A DNA stretch of 64,000 bases from Neobacillus cucumis (GTDB lineage: Bacteria > Bacillota > Bacilli > Bacillales > Cytobacillaceae): positions 236,576-300,575 of the forward strand of contig NZ_JAFBEX010000005.1 of the NCBI RefSeq assembly GCF_016908975.1, given 5' to 3'. Position numbers and translations under genes: made by a program. The first letter of the stretch is position 1. Each line of letters starts with the position of its first letter. The notes beneath the pieces were generated by a model. That model saw only the letters and a list, made by a program, of their open reading frames with translations, was not told where the DNA came from and ran no database searches. Below are positions 43,994-51,703 of the stretch, piece by piece.

Positions 43994-44026
43994 AGTTCAG
44001 TACTTATTAGAACAGGGGGAATAGGG

Positions 44027-45004
44027 ATGTCAGAAGTAACGGTCAAGGAATTGAAGGCAGATGTCCAATCAATTTCTAAGAGAAAGGTCAACACTAGGCT
44101 AATCAAATTGAAAAGGTATATTCCAATTTATATCTTAATGCTGCCAGGTTTAATTTATTTGCTAATTAATAATTATTTACCGATGTTGGGGCTTATGATT
44201 GCGTTTAAAGATATCAATTTTGCTAAAGGGATCTTAGGAAGTGATTGGATTGGCTTTAAAAACTTTGAATACCTGTTTAGTACAAGAGATGCCTTAATCA
44301 TTACTCGAAATACGATTCTCTATAATGTCGGATTTATTATTCTAAATACAATAGTAGCAATCGCAGTAGCAATCATGTTAAATGAAATTAAAAATAAACT
44401 AGCGAAAAGCTTTTACCAAAGTGTAATTCTTTTGCCATTTTTGATTTCAATGGTGATTGTCAGTTATTTGGGATTCGCTTTTCTAAGCGAGGATGTCGGT
44501 TATCTGAATAAGACTATTTTACCTATGCTTGGATTAGATGGTGTTTCTTGGTATTCAGAAGCAAAATATTGGCCTTATATACTTACTTTCATCAATATGT
44601 GGAAGGGTGTCGGCTTCTTGTGTGTCATTTATTTAGCCGCTATCATCGGAATTGACCAAGAATATTACGAGGCAGCAAAATTAGATGGAGCGAATAAATG
44701 GCAGCAAATCATTCATATTACCATTCCCTCTATTTCTCCGGTAATCATTATGATGACCTTATTGGCAATAGGAAGGATTTTCTACTCCGATTTTGGGTTA
44801 TTTTATCAGGTACCAATGAATTCTGGTGCTCTCTATGATACTACGAATGTGATTGACACATATGTTTATCGCGGTTTAATGCAGCTTGGTGATATTGGTA
44901 TGTCGGCCGCAGCTGGTCTCTATCAGTCTATCGTCGGATTTATACTCGTATTACTATCAAATTATCTCGTTCGTAGAAAAAGCAAAGACCATGCATTATT
45001 TTAA
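44027..45004 (+). CDS. ABC sugar transporter permease (LplB-like)
   Basis: A 325-residue MalF-type permease with six helices. 'YIPIYILMLPGLIYLLINNYLPMLG' marks helix 1, and the EAA loop reads 'YYEAAKLDGANKWQQIIHITIP'. ATG 44027 is preferred to an upstream ATG, as CAGGGGGAATAGGG precedes it. It pairs with the LplC-like subunit 17 nt downstream. No ATPase is encoded; these CUT1 systems share an MsmX-type ATPase encoded elsewhere. Confidence 0.87.
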   Translation: MSEVTVKELKADVQSISKRKVNTRLIKLKRYIPIYILMLPGLIYLLINNYLPMLGLMIAFKDINFAKGILGSDWIGFKNFEYLFSTRDALIITRNTILYNVGFIILNTIVAIAVAIMLNEIKNKLAKSFYQSVILLPFLISMVIVSYLGFAFLSEDVGYLNKTILPMLGLDGVSWYSEAKYWPYILTFINMWKGVGFLCVIYLAAIIGIDQEYYEAAKLDGANKWQQIIHITIPSISPVIIMMTLLAIGRIFYSDFGLFYQVPMNSGALYDTTNVIDTYVYRGLMQLGDIGMSAAAGLYQSIVGFILVLLSNYLVRRKSKDHALF

Positions 45005-45021
45005 TCTGGAGGTGGTAAAGG

Positions 45022-45909
45022 ATGTATAAATCTGATCGAATCACACAGTGGGTTTCCCATATTTTTTTAATAGTCCTATCGGCAGGCAGCATTATTCCGT
45101 TTATAATACTCGTAGCTTCTTCCTTCTCAAGTGAAGCAAATATTTTAAAAGAGGGATATTCCTTTTTTCCAAATAAGATAAATTTTGATGCTTATAAGTA
45201 TCTCTTCGCTAATTCAGCAAGCTTATTAAGGGCATACGGAATTACGATATTTGTAACGGTATTTGGAACCTTTGTCAGCTTAGTGATGACTTCGTTTTTG
45301 GCTTATGGACTTTCTCGACGTGATTTACCTTTCAGAAATTTGTTTACCTTCTTGGTTTTCTTTACGTTATTGTTTAACGGCGGTCTAGTTCCTACGTATC
45401 TTGTTTATACGCAGGTGTTTGATATTAAAAATACAATCTGGGCATTAATTGTTCCTGGGTTACTTATGAACGGATTTAATGTGTTATTAATGAGAACTTT
45501 CTTTATGACGTCCATACCGGAGCCTGTGATCGAATCTGCACGGATGGATGGTGCCGGAGAAATTAAAACGTTCTTTTCTATTATTCTTCCGCTTTCACTT
45601 CCCATATTGGCTACAATTGGTCTGCTTCAAACCATTCTATATTGGAATGATTGGTTTAACGGTCTAGTCTATATTACGGATCCATCTTTATATAGTATCC
45701 AGAATATCTTGAACAGAATGCTGTCAGACATTCAGTTTTTAGCAAGCGGTAATTTAGGTTCGAACGCGAGTAAAGCGGCTTCCACTATTCCTACCACAGG
45801 TGTTCGAATGGCAATAGCAGTCATCGGATTCCTGCCTATACTTCTTGCTTATCCATTTTTTCAAAAGTACCTGGTCAAAGGAATTGCCTTAGGTTCTGTT
45901 AAAGGATAA
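45022..45909 (+). CDS. ABC sugar transporter permease (LplC-like)
   Basis: A 295-residue MalG-type permease. The first helix 'VSHIFLIVLSAGSIIPFIILVASSF' and the EAA loop 'ESARMDGAGEIKTFFSIILPLS' (near residue 170) fit the family; the C-terminus 'YPFFQKYLVKGIALGSVKG' is the classical LplC/YtcP ending. It is the last gene of the importer operon and has GGAGGTGG upstream. Confidence 0.88.
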   Translation: MYKSDRITQWVSHIFLIVLSAGSIIPFIILVASSFSSEANILKEGYSFFPNKINFDAYKYLFANSASLLRAYGITIFVTVFGTFVSLVMTSFLAYGLSRRDLPFRNLFTFLVFFTLLFNGGLVPTYLVYTQVFDIKNTIWALIVPGLLMNGFNVLLMRTFFMTSIPEPVIESARMDGAGEIKTFFSIILPLSLPILATIGLLQTILYWNDWFNGLVYITDPSLYSIQNILNRMLSDIQFLASGNLGSNASKAASTIPTTGVRMAIAVIGFLPILLAYPFFQKYLVKGIALGSVKG

Positions 45910-45941
45910 AAAGAAAATGTAATTCAATATGATTAAAAAAG

Positions 45942-45971
45942 AAGGTGCAAAGAGTAATATGGCACCTTTTT
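45942..45971 (+). terminator. Terminator after the ABC importer
   Basis: AAGGTGC pairs with GCACCTT and is followed by TTTTATATTT. Confidence 0.75.
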
Positions 45972-45981
45972 ATATTTATGG

Positions 45982-46160
45982 GCTCTATTAAACAATATTA
46001 TTTTTCTTATAACTCGTTGATTGGAACGGAAGGCGCTCGACTCCTGCGGGAGTACGGGGCAGGGGAGCCTCCTCGACGCTTCAGCGTCGAGGAGGCTCCC
46101 CGGCACGCCCGCGGAAAGCGAGCGCCTGGAGAGGAAATCAACAGCTAAATTTAATAGAGC
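45982..46160. repeat. GC-rich palindromic intergenic repeat, copy D
   Basis: A 179-bp copy. The outer arms GCTCTATTAAA (45982) and TTTAATAGAGC (46150) pair perfectly but differ from copy B's GCTGTGTTAAA/TTTAACACAGC at matched positions, i.e. compensatory change. The core holds CGACGCTTCAGCGTCG and a GGGGAGCCTCCTCG/CGAGGAGGCTCCCC pairing. Confidence 0.9.
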
Positions 46161-46179
46161 TTATTGATAAATAAATGGG

Positions 46180-46216
46180 TAGGTTAAAAATTACACTATA
46201 ATTATTAACCTATTTT
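46180..46216 (+). terminator. AT-rich terminator-like hairpin
   Basis: TAGGTTAAAAATTA pairs with TAATTATTAACCTA (small mismatch) and runs into TTTTTATA; it lies after repeat copy D, with no gene immediately before it. Confidence 0.6.
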
Positions 46217-46249
46217 TATATAAAAGAAAAGAAACGTAGAAAAAAGACG

Positions 46250-46329
46250 AAAATCTATACCTGTTGAGGATAATTAAAGAAAGGGCAAAAATACGGAGAC
46301 AGGTTAAGATATAAATGTAAGCGAAATCA
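46250..46329 (+). promoter_or_regulatory. Control region with conserved 36-nt block and perfect cre
   Basis: ATGTAAGCGAAATCA (46315-46329) matches the cre consensus fully. Upstream, 46250-46285 matches 54599-54633 at about 31 of 36 aligned positions, both ending in AAAGAAAGGG; both regions then have ATATAAAT just before TGTAAGCG. A shared activator site is likely. Confidence 0.65.
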
Positions 46330-46369
46330 ATATAAAAAACTTAATAGAAACATAGGAGGATCAGACACA

Positions 46370-47275
46370 ATGAAGCTTGGATTTAACAGCGCAATCTTAA
46401 ATGAATGCACCTTTGAAGAAGTGATCGACTATGCAGCTGAAAACGGATTTTCATGTGTGGAGATATGTGCATGGCCAAAAGGGAAAGCGGCTCGGAAATA
46501 TGCGGGAGTTACCCATATTGATGTCGATAACTTAGATGTCGATTACATCAAAAATTATACCGAAGCAAAAGGCATTAAAATTTCCGCTATTGCTTATTAT
46601 CCTAATGCATTAGATGAGGATACAGAAAAAAGTGATTACTACGTTGCCCACATCAAAAAATGCATTGAGGCAGCTAACAAGCTTGATATTAACATGGTAA
46701 CCACTTTTATTGGTAGGAACCAAAAGAAAACCGTAGAAGAAAATTTGGAAACGATGTCAACAGTTTGGAAGCCAATCGTAGAATTTGCAGAAGAGCTAGG
46801 AGTCAAGATTGCCATTGAAAACTGTCCAATGTTATTCACTACTGATGAATGGCCAGGCGGACAAAACCTAATGACGACACCAGCTATCTTCCGCCGTGTG
46901 TTTGAATTAATTCCGAACCAAAATTTAGGATTGAATTTCGACCCATCTCATTTTGTTTGGCAGCAAATGGATTATATCAAGCCGCTATATGAATTCCAAG
47001 AGCGTATCTTCCACATCCACTTTAAAGACATTAAGGTTTATAAAGATCGCCTAAACGATGTAGGAATCATGGCTACACCACTAGAATATATCTCGCCTAA
47101 ACTACCAGGGCTCGGAGATGTAAACTGGGGTCAATATGTATCTGCCTTAACTGATATCGACTACCGAGGATATGCTGTCATTGAGGTAGAAGACAAAGCG
47201 TTCGAAGACTCACTAAAATCCAAGAAAGATTCTATTAAAATCAGTAAAAACTATTTGAGTCAATTTTTTGCTTAG
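46370..47275 (+). CDS. Sugar phosphate isomerase/epimerase (IolE/3-keto-sugar isomerase-like)
   Basis: A 301-residue TIM barrel. Likely metal ligands are Glu150 ('KIAIENCPM'), Asp191 and His194 ('NFDPSHFVWQ'), His217 ('FHIHFKD') and Glu272 ('VIEVEDK'). It is of the IolE/YcjR-like type rather than CGD alpha, which carry 'HGKF' and 'SEYE' motifs. It opens a four-gene run: isomerase, Gfo/Idh/MocA, CGD beta, CGD alpha. It may isomerise or epimerise the released keto-sugar. ATG follows TAGGAGG. Confidence 0.8.
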   Translation: MKLGFNSAILNECTFEEVIDYAAENGFSCVEICAWPKGKAARKYAGVTHIDVDNLDVDYIKNYTEAKGIKISAIAYYPNALDEDTEKSDYYVAHIKKCIEAANKLDINMVTTFIGRNQKKTVEENLETMSTVWKPIVEFAEELGVKIAIENCPMLFTTDEWPGGQNLMTTPAIFRRVFELIPNQNLGLNFDPSHFVWQQMDYIKPLYEFQERIFHIHFKDIKVYKDRLNDVGIMATPLEYISPKLPGLGDVNWGQYVSALTDIDYRGYAVIEVEDKAFEDSLKSKKDSIKISKNYLSQFFA

Positions 47276-47340
47276 ATAGATAATCATATATAAATCTAAT
47301 AAATCATTTAATAATGAAGAAAAAAAGGAGAATGAAAATT

Positions 47341-48468
47341 ATGGGTAAATTAAAAATTGGTATTATTGGCTGCGGTGGTATTGCAAATCAAAAACATTTT
47401 CCAGCATTAGCACAATTTAAAGAGGTTGCTGAAATGGTTGCATTCTGTGATATTCAAATTGAACGCGCTGAAAAAGCGGCGAAAGAATATGGAACTGAAG
47501 ATGCGAAAATTTATGTTGATTATAAAGAGCTATTAAAAGACGAATCCATTGATCTTGTGCATGTATTAACTCCTAACGTTAGCCATAGCCCGATTACCGT
47601 TGCAGCATTTGAAGCAGGAAAGCATGTTATGTGTGAAAAACCAATGGCACATAATACTGAAGCTGCTCAGAAAATGATGGATGCTTGGAAAAAATCCGGT
47701 AAGAAATTCACCATTGGATATCAAAACCGCTTCCGTCCAGAAGTTCAATCTCTTTATAAAGCTTGTGAAAAAGATGAGCTTGGAGAAGTTTATTTTGCAA
47801 AAGCACATGCCCTTCGTCGCCGCGCCGTACCAACATGGGGAGTATTTCCTGATAAATCTCAACAAGGCGGCGGTCCACTAATCGATATCGGTACTCACGC
47901 TCTTGATATCACTTTATGGATGATGGATAATTACAAACCAGTTTCGGTGACAGGTTCTGTTTTCAATAAATTAGGTAATCTGCCAGAAGCTGTTGAAGGA
48001 AATATGTTTGGTCCTTGGGATCCAGAAACATATGAAGTGGAAGATTCAGCTTTCGGATACATCAAAATGGAAAATGGAGCAACGGTTTTCCTTGAATCTT
48101 CTTGGGCACTCAATGTACTAGAATCAAGAGAAGCTGCTACAACTCTATGTGGTACAAAGGCAGGAGCACAAATCAATTCCGGCATGAGTTTCCGCAACAA
48201 TGAATTAATTTATAACTCTGCACGCAATGGTATGTTAACAGAAGAGAAAAACTCTGCAGGTGGAGCAATTGCATTCTTTGAAGGTGGATCCAATAAGCCA
48301 GAAGTACTAGAAGCAAAACAATGGTTAGAAGCGGTTAAATATGATAAAGAACCACTAGTAAAACCAGAACAAGCATTTGTTGTGACAAAAATTTTAGATG
48401 CTGTCTATCGATCTGCTGAAACTGGTAAAGAAATTGTTTTTGAACAGGAAACAGTTGCAAGCAAATAG
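47341..48468 (+). CDS. Gfo/Idh/MocA family oxidoreductase, candidate C-glycoside 3-oxidase (DgpA-like)
   Basis: A 375-residue NAD-dependent oxidoreductase. 'IGIIGCGGIANQKHFPAL' (6-23) is the nucleotide site, Lys100 lies in 'MCEKPMAHN', and Asp182/His186 in 'PLIDIGTHALDITLW'. ATG 47341 is preferred, ten nt after AAAGGAG; two earlier in-frame ATGs sit before or at that site. It is immediately upstream of a CGD beta-alpha pair, the same logic as dgpA-dgpBC for puerarin, where DgpA makes the 3-oxo-glucoside. This makes it the best candidate for the C3 oxidation step; assignment is by context. Confidence 0.85.
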   Translation: MGKLKIGIIGCGGIANQKHFPALAQFKEVAEMVAFCDIQIERAEKAAKEYGTEDAKIYVDYKELLKDESIDLVHVLTPNVSHSPITVAAFEAGKHVMCEKPMAHNTEAAQKMMDAWKKSGKKFTIGYQNRFRPEVQSLYKACEKDELGEVYFAKAHALRRRAVPTWGVFPDKSQQGGGPLIDIGTHALDITLWMMDNYKPVSVTGSVFNKLGNLPEAVEGNMFGPWDPETYEVEDSAFGYIKMENGATVFLESSWALNVLESREAATTLCGTKAGAQINSGMSFRNNELIYNSARNGMLTEEKNSAGGAIAFFEGGSNKPEVLEAKQWLEAVKYDKEPLVKPEQAFVVTKILDAVYRSAETGKEIVFEQETVASK

Positions 48469-48480
48469 GAGGTGGGTAGA

Positions 48481-48921
48481 GTGGCATTTAGTATGAAATT
48501 ACCTTTCGTCGATGTTGTTTGCGATGAAAGTTTAAAAAACACGTATGTAAATGGAAAAAAACTAGGGTATGAATTTCAAATCCGTTTGAGTAACTATCGC
48601 GGACATTACTTATCTTGTATTGAAGAGTTTGTGGTAGCTGTTGATGGTAAAGAAGTAAATTCTGATGACATAACCTTTAGTCTTAATGAGAAAGAGTTTA
48701 CCTTAAGACAACTGCCAAGTCTTATTTCGAAATTTTGGAATTTGATAGACCCAGCTACGATTCGTGTATTTGCACCTGGCGGTTTAACAGAAGGCGAACA
48801 TCATATTGATGTGAAAATGATGTTACGGATTCCATATATGGCCGTTCCAGGCAGAAAGACAGAACGAGAATACGCTGTATTAGATTCTTGCGGAAGCAAA
48901 ACATTATTAGTGAGAGATTAG
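48481..48921 (+). CDS. C-glycoside deglycosidase beta subunit (DUF6379 family), pair 2
   Basis: A 146-residue DUF6379 protein. 'GYEFQIRLSNYRGHYLSCIE' corresponds to the core strands of the other two copies; 'GGLTEGEHHIDVKMMLRIPY' is the matching C-terminal strand pair. GTG 48481 is chosen, with AGGAGGTG eight nt upstream; the upstream GTG at 48472 overlaps it. It lies 12 nt after the dehydrogenase and 20 nt before the alpha subunit, so co-translation is likely. Confidence 0.8.
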   Translation: MAFSMKLPFVDVVCDESLKNTYVNGKKLGYEFQIRLSNYRGHYLSCIEEFVVAVDGKEVNSDDITFSLNEKEFTLRQLPSLISKFWNLIDPATIRVFAPGGLTEGEHHIDVKMMLRIPYMAVPGRKTEREYAVLDSCGSKTLLVRD

Positions 48922-48941
48922 GAGAAAGGAGGTACTAACTA

Positions 48942-49913
48942 ATGAGTAATATTAAATTAGGTGTTTCTTTATATAGCTTTACTGATGAATATGTGAAAGG
49001 CAAATTTACATTAGAGGATTGCATTCGCACTGCAGCTGAATTTGGAGCGGAAGGATTTGAGTTGGTAGGTACGCAAATGCTGCCATCATACCCATATGTA
49101 AATGACAAAGTTTTAAATGAATTTAAAGCCATAACGAATCACTATGGAATCGAATTTATTTCTTATGGAGCTAATGCGGACCGTGGATTAAGATCTGATC
49201 GTGATTTAACTGAAGAAGAATTGCTTCAGTCGTCTATTATTGATTTAAAAACAGCGAATAAATTGGGCTGTAAAATTATGCGTGCTCAATATCTTATTGG
49301 ACCGTCAGTTTTTGCCAAATTAGCGCCATATGCGGAGGCTTATGGTATCAAGGTTGGAATTGAAATTCATAATCCCGAAACGCCAACATCACCAAGCATT
49401 CAGAAATTCACTGAGGTAATTGAAAAAACAGGATCTCCATATCTTGGACTTGTCACTGATTTTGGTACTTTTGCGACTAAACCAAATAAACCGCATTGGG
49501 ATGAAGCCTTGGCGAATGGAGCACCTTTAGAACTATTAGAAATGGCAGCTCAATTACGTTATGATGGTGTACCGATGATGGAAGCAAGACAACGAATGCT
49601 TGATGCTGGAGCAAATGGTGCTGTCATGGGTGCCTTCCAAGGAATGTATGGTTTTGTAACCTTCTATAACGAACCAGATTATGAAGGGTTAAAACAAATC
49701 ATGCCACATGTGATTCATTTTCATGGGAAATTCCATTATATTGATAAGAATTTGGAAGAAGCTAGCATACCATATGATAAAATCTTACCGATTATTCAAA
49801 ACTCTGATTTTGATGGTTACATTGTTTCAGAATATGAAGATCATTTATCGGGAAGAGCTTTAGAAATGACCAAACGACATTTACAAATGGAGCGGAAATT
49901 ATTAGATAAATAG
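48942..49913 (+). CDS. C-glycoside deglycosidase alpha subunit, pair 2
   Basis: A 323-residue TIM barrel of the CGD alpha type. Expected metal ligands are Glu141 ('GIEIHNPE'), Asp173 ('VTDFGTF'), His261 ('IHFHGKFHY') and Glu297 ('VSEYEDH'). As in pair 1, about 85 residues separate the Asp and His, containing a helical insertion. AAAGGAGG precedes ATG. The upstream beta subunit and dehydrogenase give the full oxidation-plus-cleavage set in one operon. Confidence 0.82.
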   Translation: MSNIKLGVSLYSFTDEYVKGKFTLEDCIRTAAEFGAEGFELVGTQMLPSYPYVNDKVLNEFKAITNHYGIEFISYGANADRGLRSDRDLTEEELLQSSIIDLKTANKLGCKIMRAQYLIGPSVFAKLAPYAEAYGIKVGIEIHNPETPTSPSIQKFTEVIEKTGSPYLGLVTDFGTFATKPNKPHWDEALANGAPLELLEMAAQLRYDGVPMMEARQRMLDAGANGAVMGAFQGMYGFVTFYNEPDYEGLKQIMPHVIHFHGKFHYIDKNLEEASIPYDKILPIIQNSDFDGYIVSEYEDHLSGRALEMTKRHLQMERKLLDK

Positions 49914-49919
49914 TTTATA

Positions 49920-49950
49920 ATAATACAGGTGGGTATATCACCTGTATTAT
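49920..49950 (+). terminator. Hairpin after CGD pair 2
   Basis: A 12-bp stem containing AATACAGGTG/CACCTGTATT (49922-49948). The T tract is weak, so some read-through into the kinase gene is likely. The same stem recurs after CGD pair 3 at 57740. Confidence 0.7.
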
Positions 49951-49970
49951 TTCATAAGGCGGGGAACAAA

Positions 49971-50936
49971 ATGAAAAAACTAATTGGTATTGATTTAGGT
50001 GGAACGACGGCAAAATTTGCAATCTTGACTGAAGAAGGTGAGATTCAACAAAAGTGGAGTATTGAGACAGATATTCAAAATGAAGGAAAGAATATCGTTC
50101 CAAACATTGTTGAATCGATTAATCATCACCTTAATTTGTATGGGCTTTCATCTAAGGATATTTTAGGAATTGGGATGGGTTCTCCAGGGACAGTTGACAG
50201 TGAAAAAGGAACAGTCATTGGAGCATATAATTTAAACTGGAATACCTTGCAGTTAGTAAGAGAACAGATTGAAGAAGGAACAGGCATTCCTTTTTATATT
50301 GATAATGATGCCAATGTGGCGGCATTAGGCGAGCGCTGGAAAGGTGCCGGTGAAGATGGCGCGGATGTTGTCTTTGTTACACTTGGAACAGGTGTAGGGG
50401 GCGGTATTATCGCGGATGGCAATCTTATACATGGTAAGGTTGGTGCAGCAGGAGAAATTGGCCATATCGTTGTAGAACCTAATGGTTATCAGTGTACATG
50501 TGGAAATCAGGGCTGTTTGGAAACAGTGGCAAGTGCAACAGGTGTTGTCCGATTAGCCAGAGATTTTTCAGAGAGATATGCCGGGGAATCTGAATTAAAG
50601 TGGTTAATTGATGATGGACAAGAAGTGACGGCTAAAACCGTTTTTGATCAGGCTAAAAAAGAAGATAAATTGGCTTTAATCGTTGTCGATAAATTTTATT
50701 TTTATTTAGGACTAGCTTGCGGTAATATTGGAAACATGTTAAACCCTGAAACGATTGTGATTGGCGGGGGAGTGTCAGCTGCAGGTGACATGCTGTTAAA
50801 TGGGGTAGAAGAATATTTCCAAAAGTTTGCCTTCCCGACAGTAAGAACAAGTACGAAACTGAAACTTGCGCAATTAGGGAATGATGCTGGAGTTATTGGA
50901 GCTGCATCGTTAGTGAAAAAATCTAGTAACTGTTAA
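49971..50936 (+). CDS. ROK-family glucokinase
   Basis: A 321-residue ROK sugar kinase. The phosphate-binding start is 'KKLIGIDLGGTTAKFAIL'; the catalytic Asp lies in 'YIDNDANVAALGE'; the zinc motif is 'CTCGNQGCLE' with His in 'GEIGHIVVEP'. Length and motifs fit GlcK. ATG 49971 follows GGCGGGGAAC; an upstream in-frame GTG sits inside the preceding hairpin. It would phosphorylate glucose released by the GH3 enzyme or regenerated from the C-linked sugar. Confidence 0.88.
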   Translation: MKKLIGIDLGGTTAKFAILTEEGEIQQKWSIETDIQNEGKNIVPNIVESINHHLNLYGLSSKDILGIGMGSPGTVDSEKGTVIGAYNLNWNTLQLVREQIEEGTGIPFYIDNDANVAALGERWKGAGEDGADVVFVTLGTGVGGGIIADGNLIHGKVGAAGEIGHIVVEPNGYQCTCGNQGCLETVASATGVVRLARDFSERYAGESELKWLIDDGQEVTAKTVFDQAKKEDKLALIVVDKFYFYLGLACGNIGNMLNPETIVIGGGVSAAGDMLLNGVEEYFQKFAFPTVRTSTKLKLAQLGNDAGVIGAASLVKKSSNC

Positions 50937-50941
50937 TACTT

Positions 50942-50990
50942 AAGCCCATACAAACAAGTTATCACAATATCTTGTTTGTATGGGCTTTTA
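50942..50990. terminator. Bidirectional terminator
   Basis: A 17-bp stem starting AAGCCCATACAAACAAG closes the kinase gene and, on the minus strand, the DUF2798 gene. Confidence 0.92.
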
Positions 50991-51000
50991 TAATAAATTA

Positions 51001-51489
51001 TCAATATTCATTGCAATTGCATTTTATTTTTAAAACAAACTTAATAAATAAATAACGTACAAGCGGTCCCATAACAATTAATTGAAGTGGATAAGCAACG
51101 ATAAAATTCTTTAAAAAAGTAGAAAAGTAATCTTTCAATAAAGAATTATCTTCATTACCATTATGCAGGTATGAAATTGCTAAACCAAAAACAGACATAA
51201 ATAAAGCCATAGCTAAAACCATTAATGTTGACATTGCAAGGACCATATTGATTTTTTTGGATTTATCTATTGGTAGTTTAGATACAATTTTTTTAACTCC
51301 AGGACCAACTAAGAAAATATCCAAAGTTAATGCAATAAGAAAACCAATAATAAATTCTTTAATTACTTCCATTAAGGTAATGGCTTCGATAAAGCCACTT
51401 AAAAATAAATTATAGATGGTCATAAATAAAACCATCCCAAAGCACATCATTAAGCCAAATTGTAGACTTTCCTTTTTAGTTGTAGGCAA
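51001..51489 (-). CDS. DUF2798 family membrane protein
   Basis: A 162-residue protein with four membrane segments in two homologous halves, each holding a DUF2798-type helix pair ('FGMVLFMTIYNLFLSGFIEA', 'MALFMSVFGLAISYLHNG'). It starts at TTG 51489 with AGAAGGGA upstream; two ATGs nearby are in another frame. Function of the family is unknown. It seems unrelated to the catabolic island and marks its interruption. Confidence 0.75.
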   Translation of the reverse strand: MPTTKKESLQFGLMMCFGMVLFMTIYNLFLSGFIEAITLMEVIKEFIIGFLIALTLDIFLVGPGVKKIVSKLPIDKSKKINMVLAMSTLMVLAMALFMSVFGLAISYLHNGNEDNSLLKDYFSTFLKNFIVAYPLQLIVMGPLVRYLFIKFVLKIKCNCNEY

Positions 51490-51643
51490 GTTTCATCATC
51501 CCTTCTTTTAACTTTTTCATTATAACCATAGTGAAAAACCTCTCGTAAGTGAACATTTTGTGAACATTTTATCGCTCTCCTTACATATTTCTCGTTGTTA
51601 TTGGTATCTTGAAGTTCTCTCTACTCCTTATAAATAAATGACC

Positions 51644-51690
51644 TAAAAAAAGAGGACCACCTGTGTAGCAAGGAAGTCCTCAGAAAAAAA
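51644..51690 (-). terminator. Terminator of the DHA2 efflux gene
   Basis: Minus-strand stem GAGGAC/GTCCTC followed by seven T (A tract at 51645-51651 on plus). Confidence 0.8.
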
Positions 51691-51703
51691 TTTGATTTTG
51701 TCA

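Noticed and set aside
45945..46148. 67-residue frame through terminator and repeat copy D
   Set aside because: Begins in the terminator of the permease gene and runs through the repeat; no start signal.
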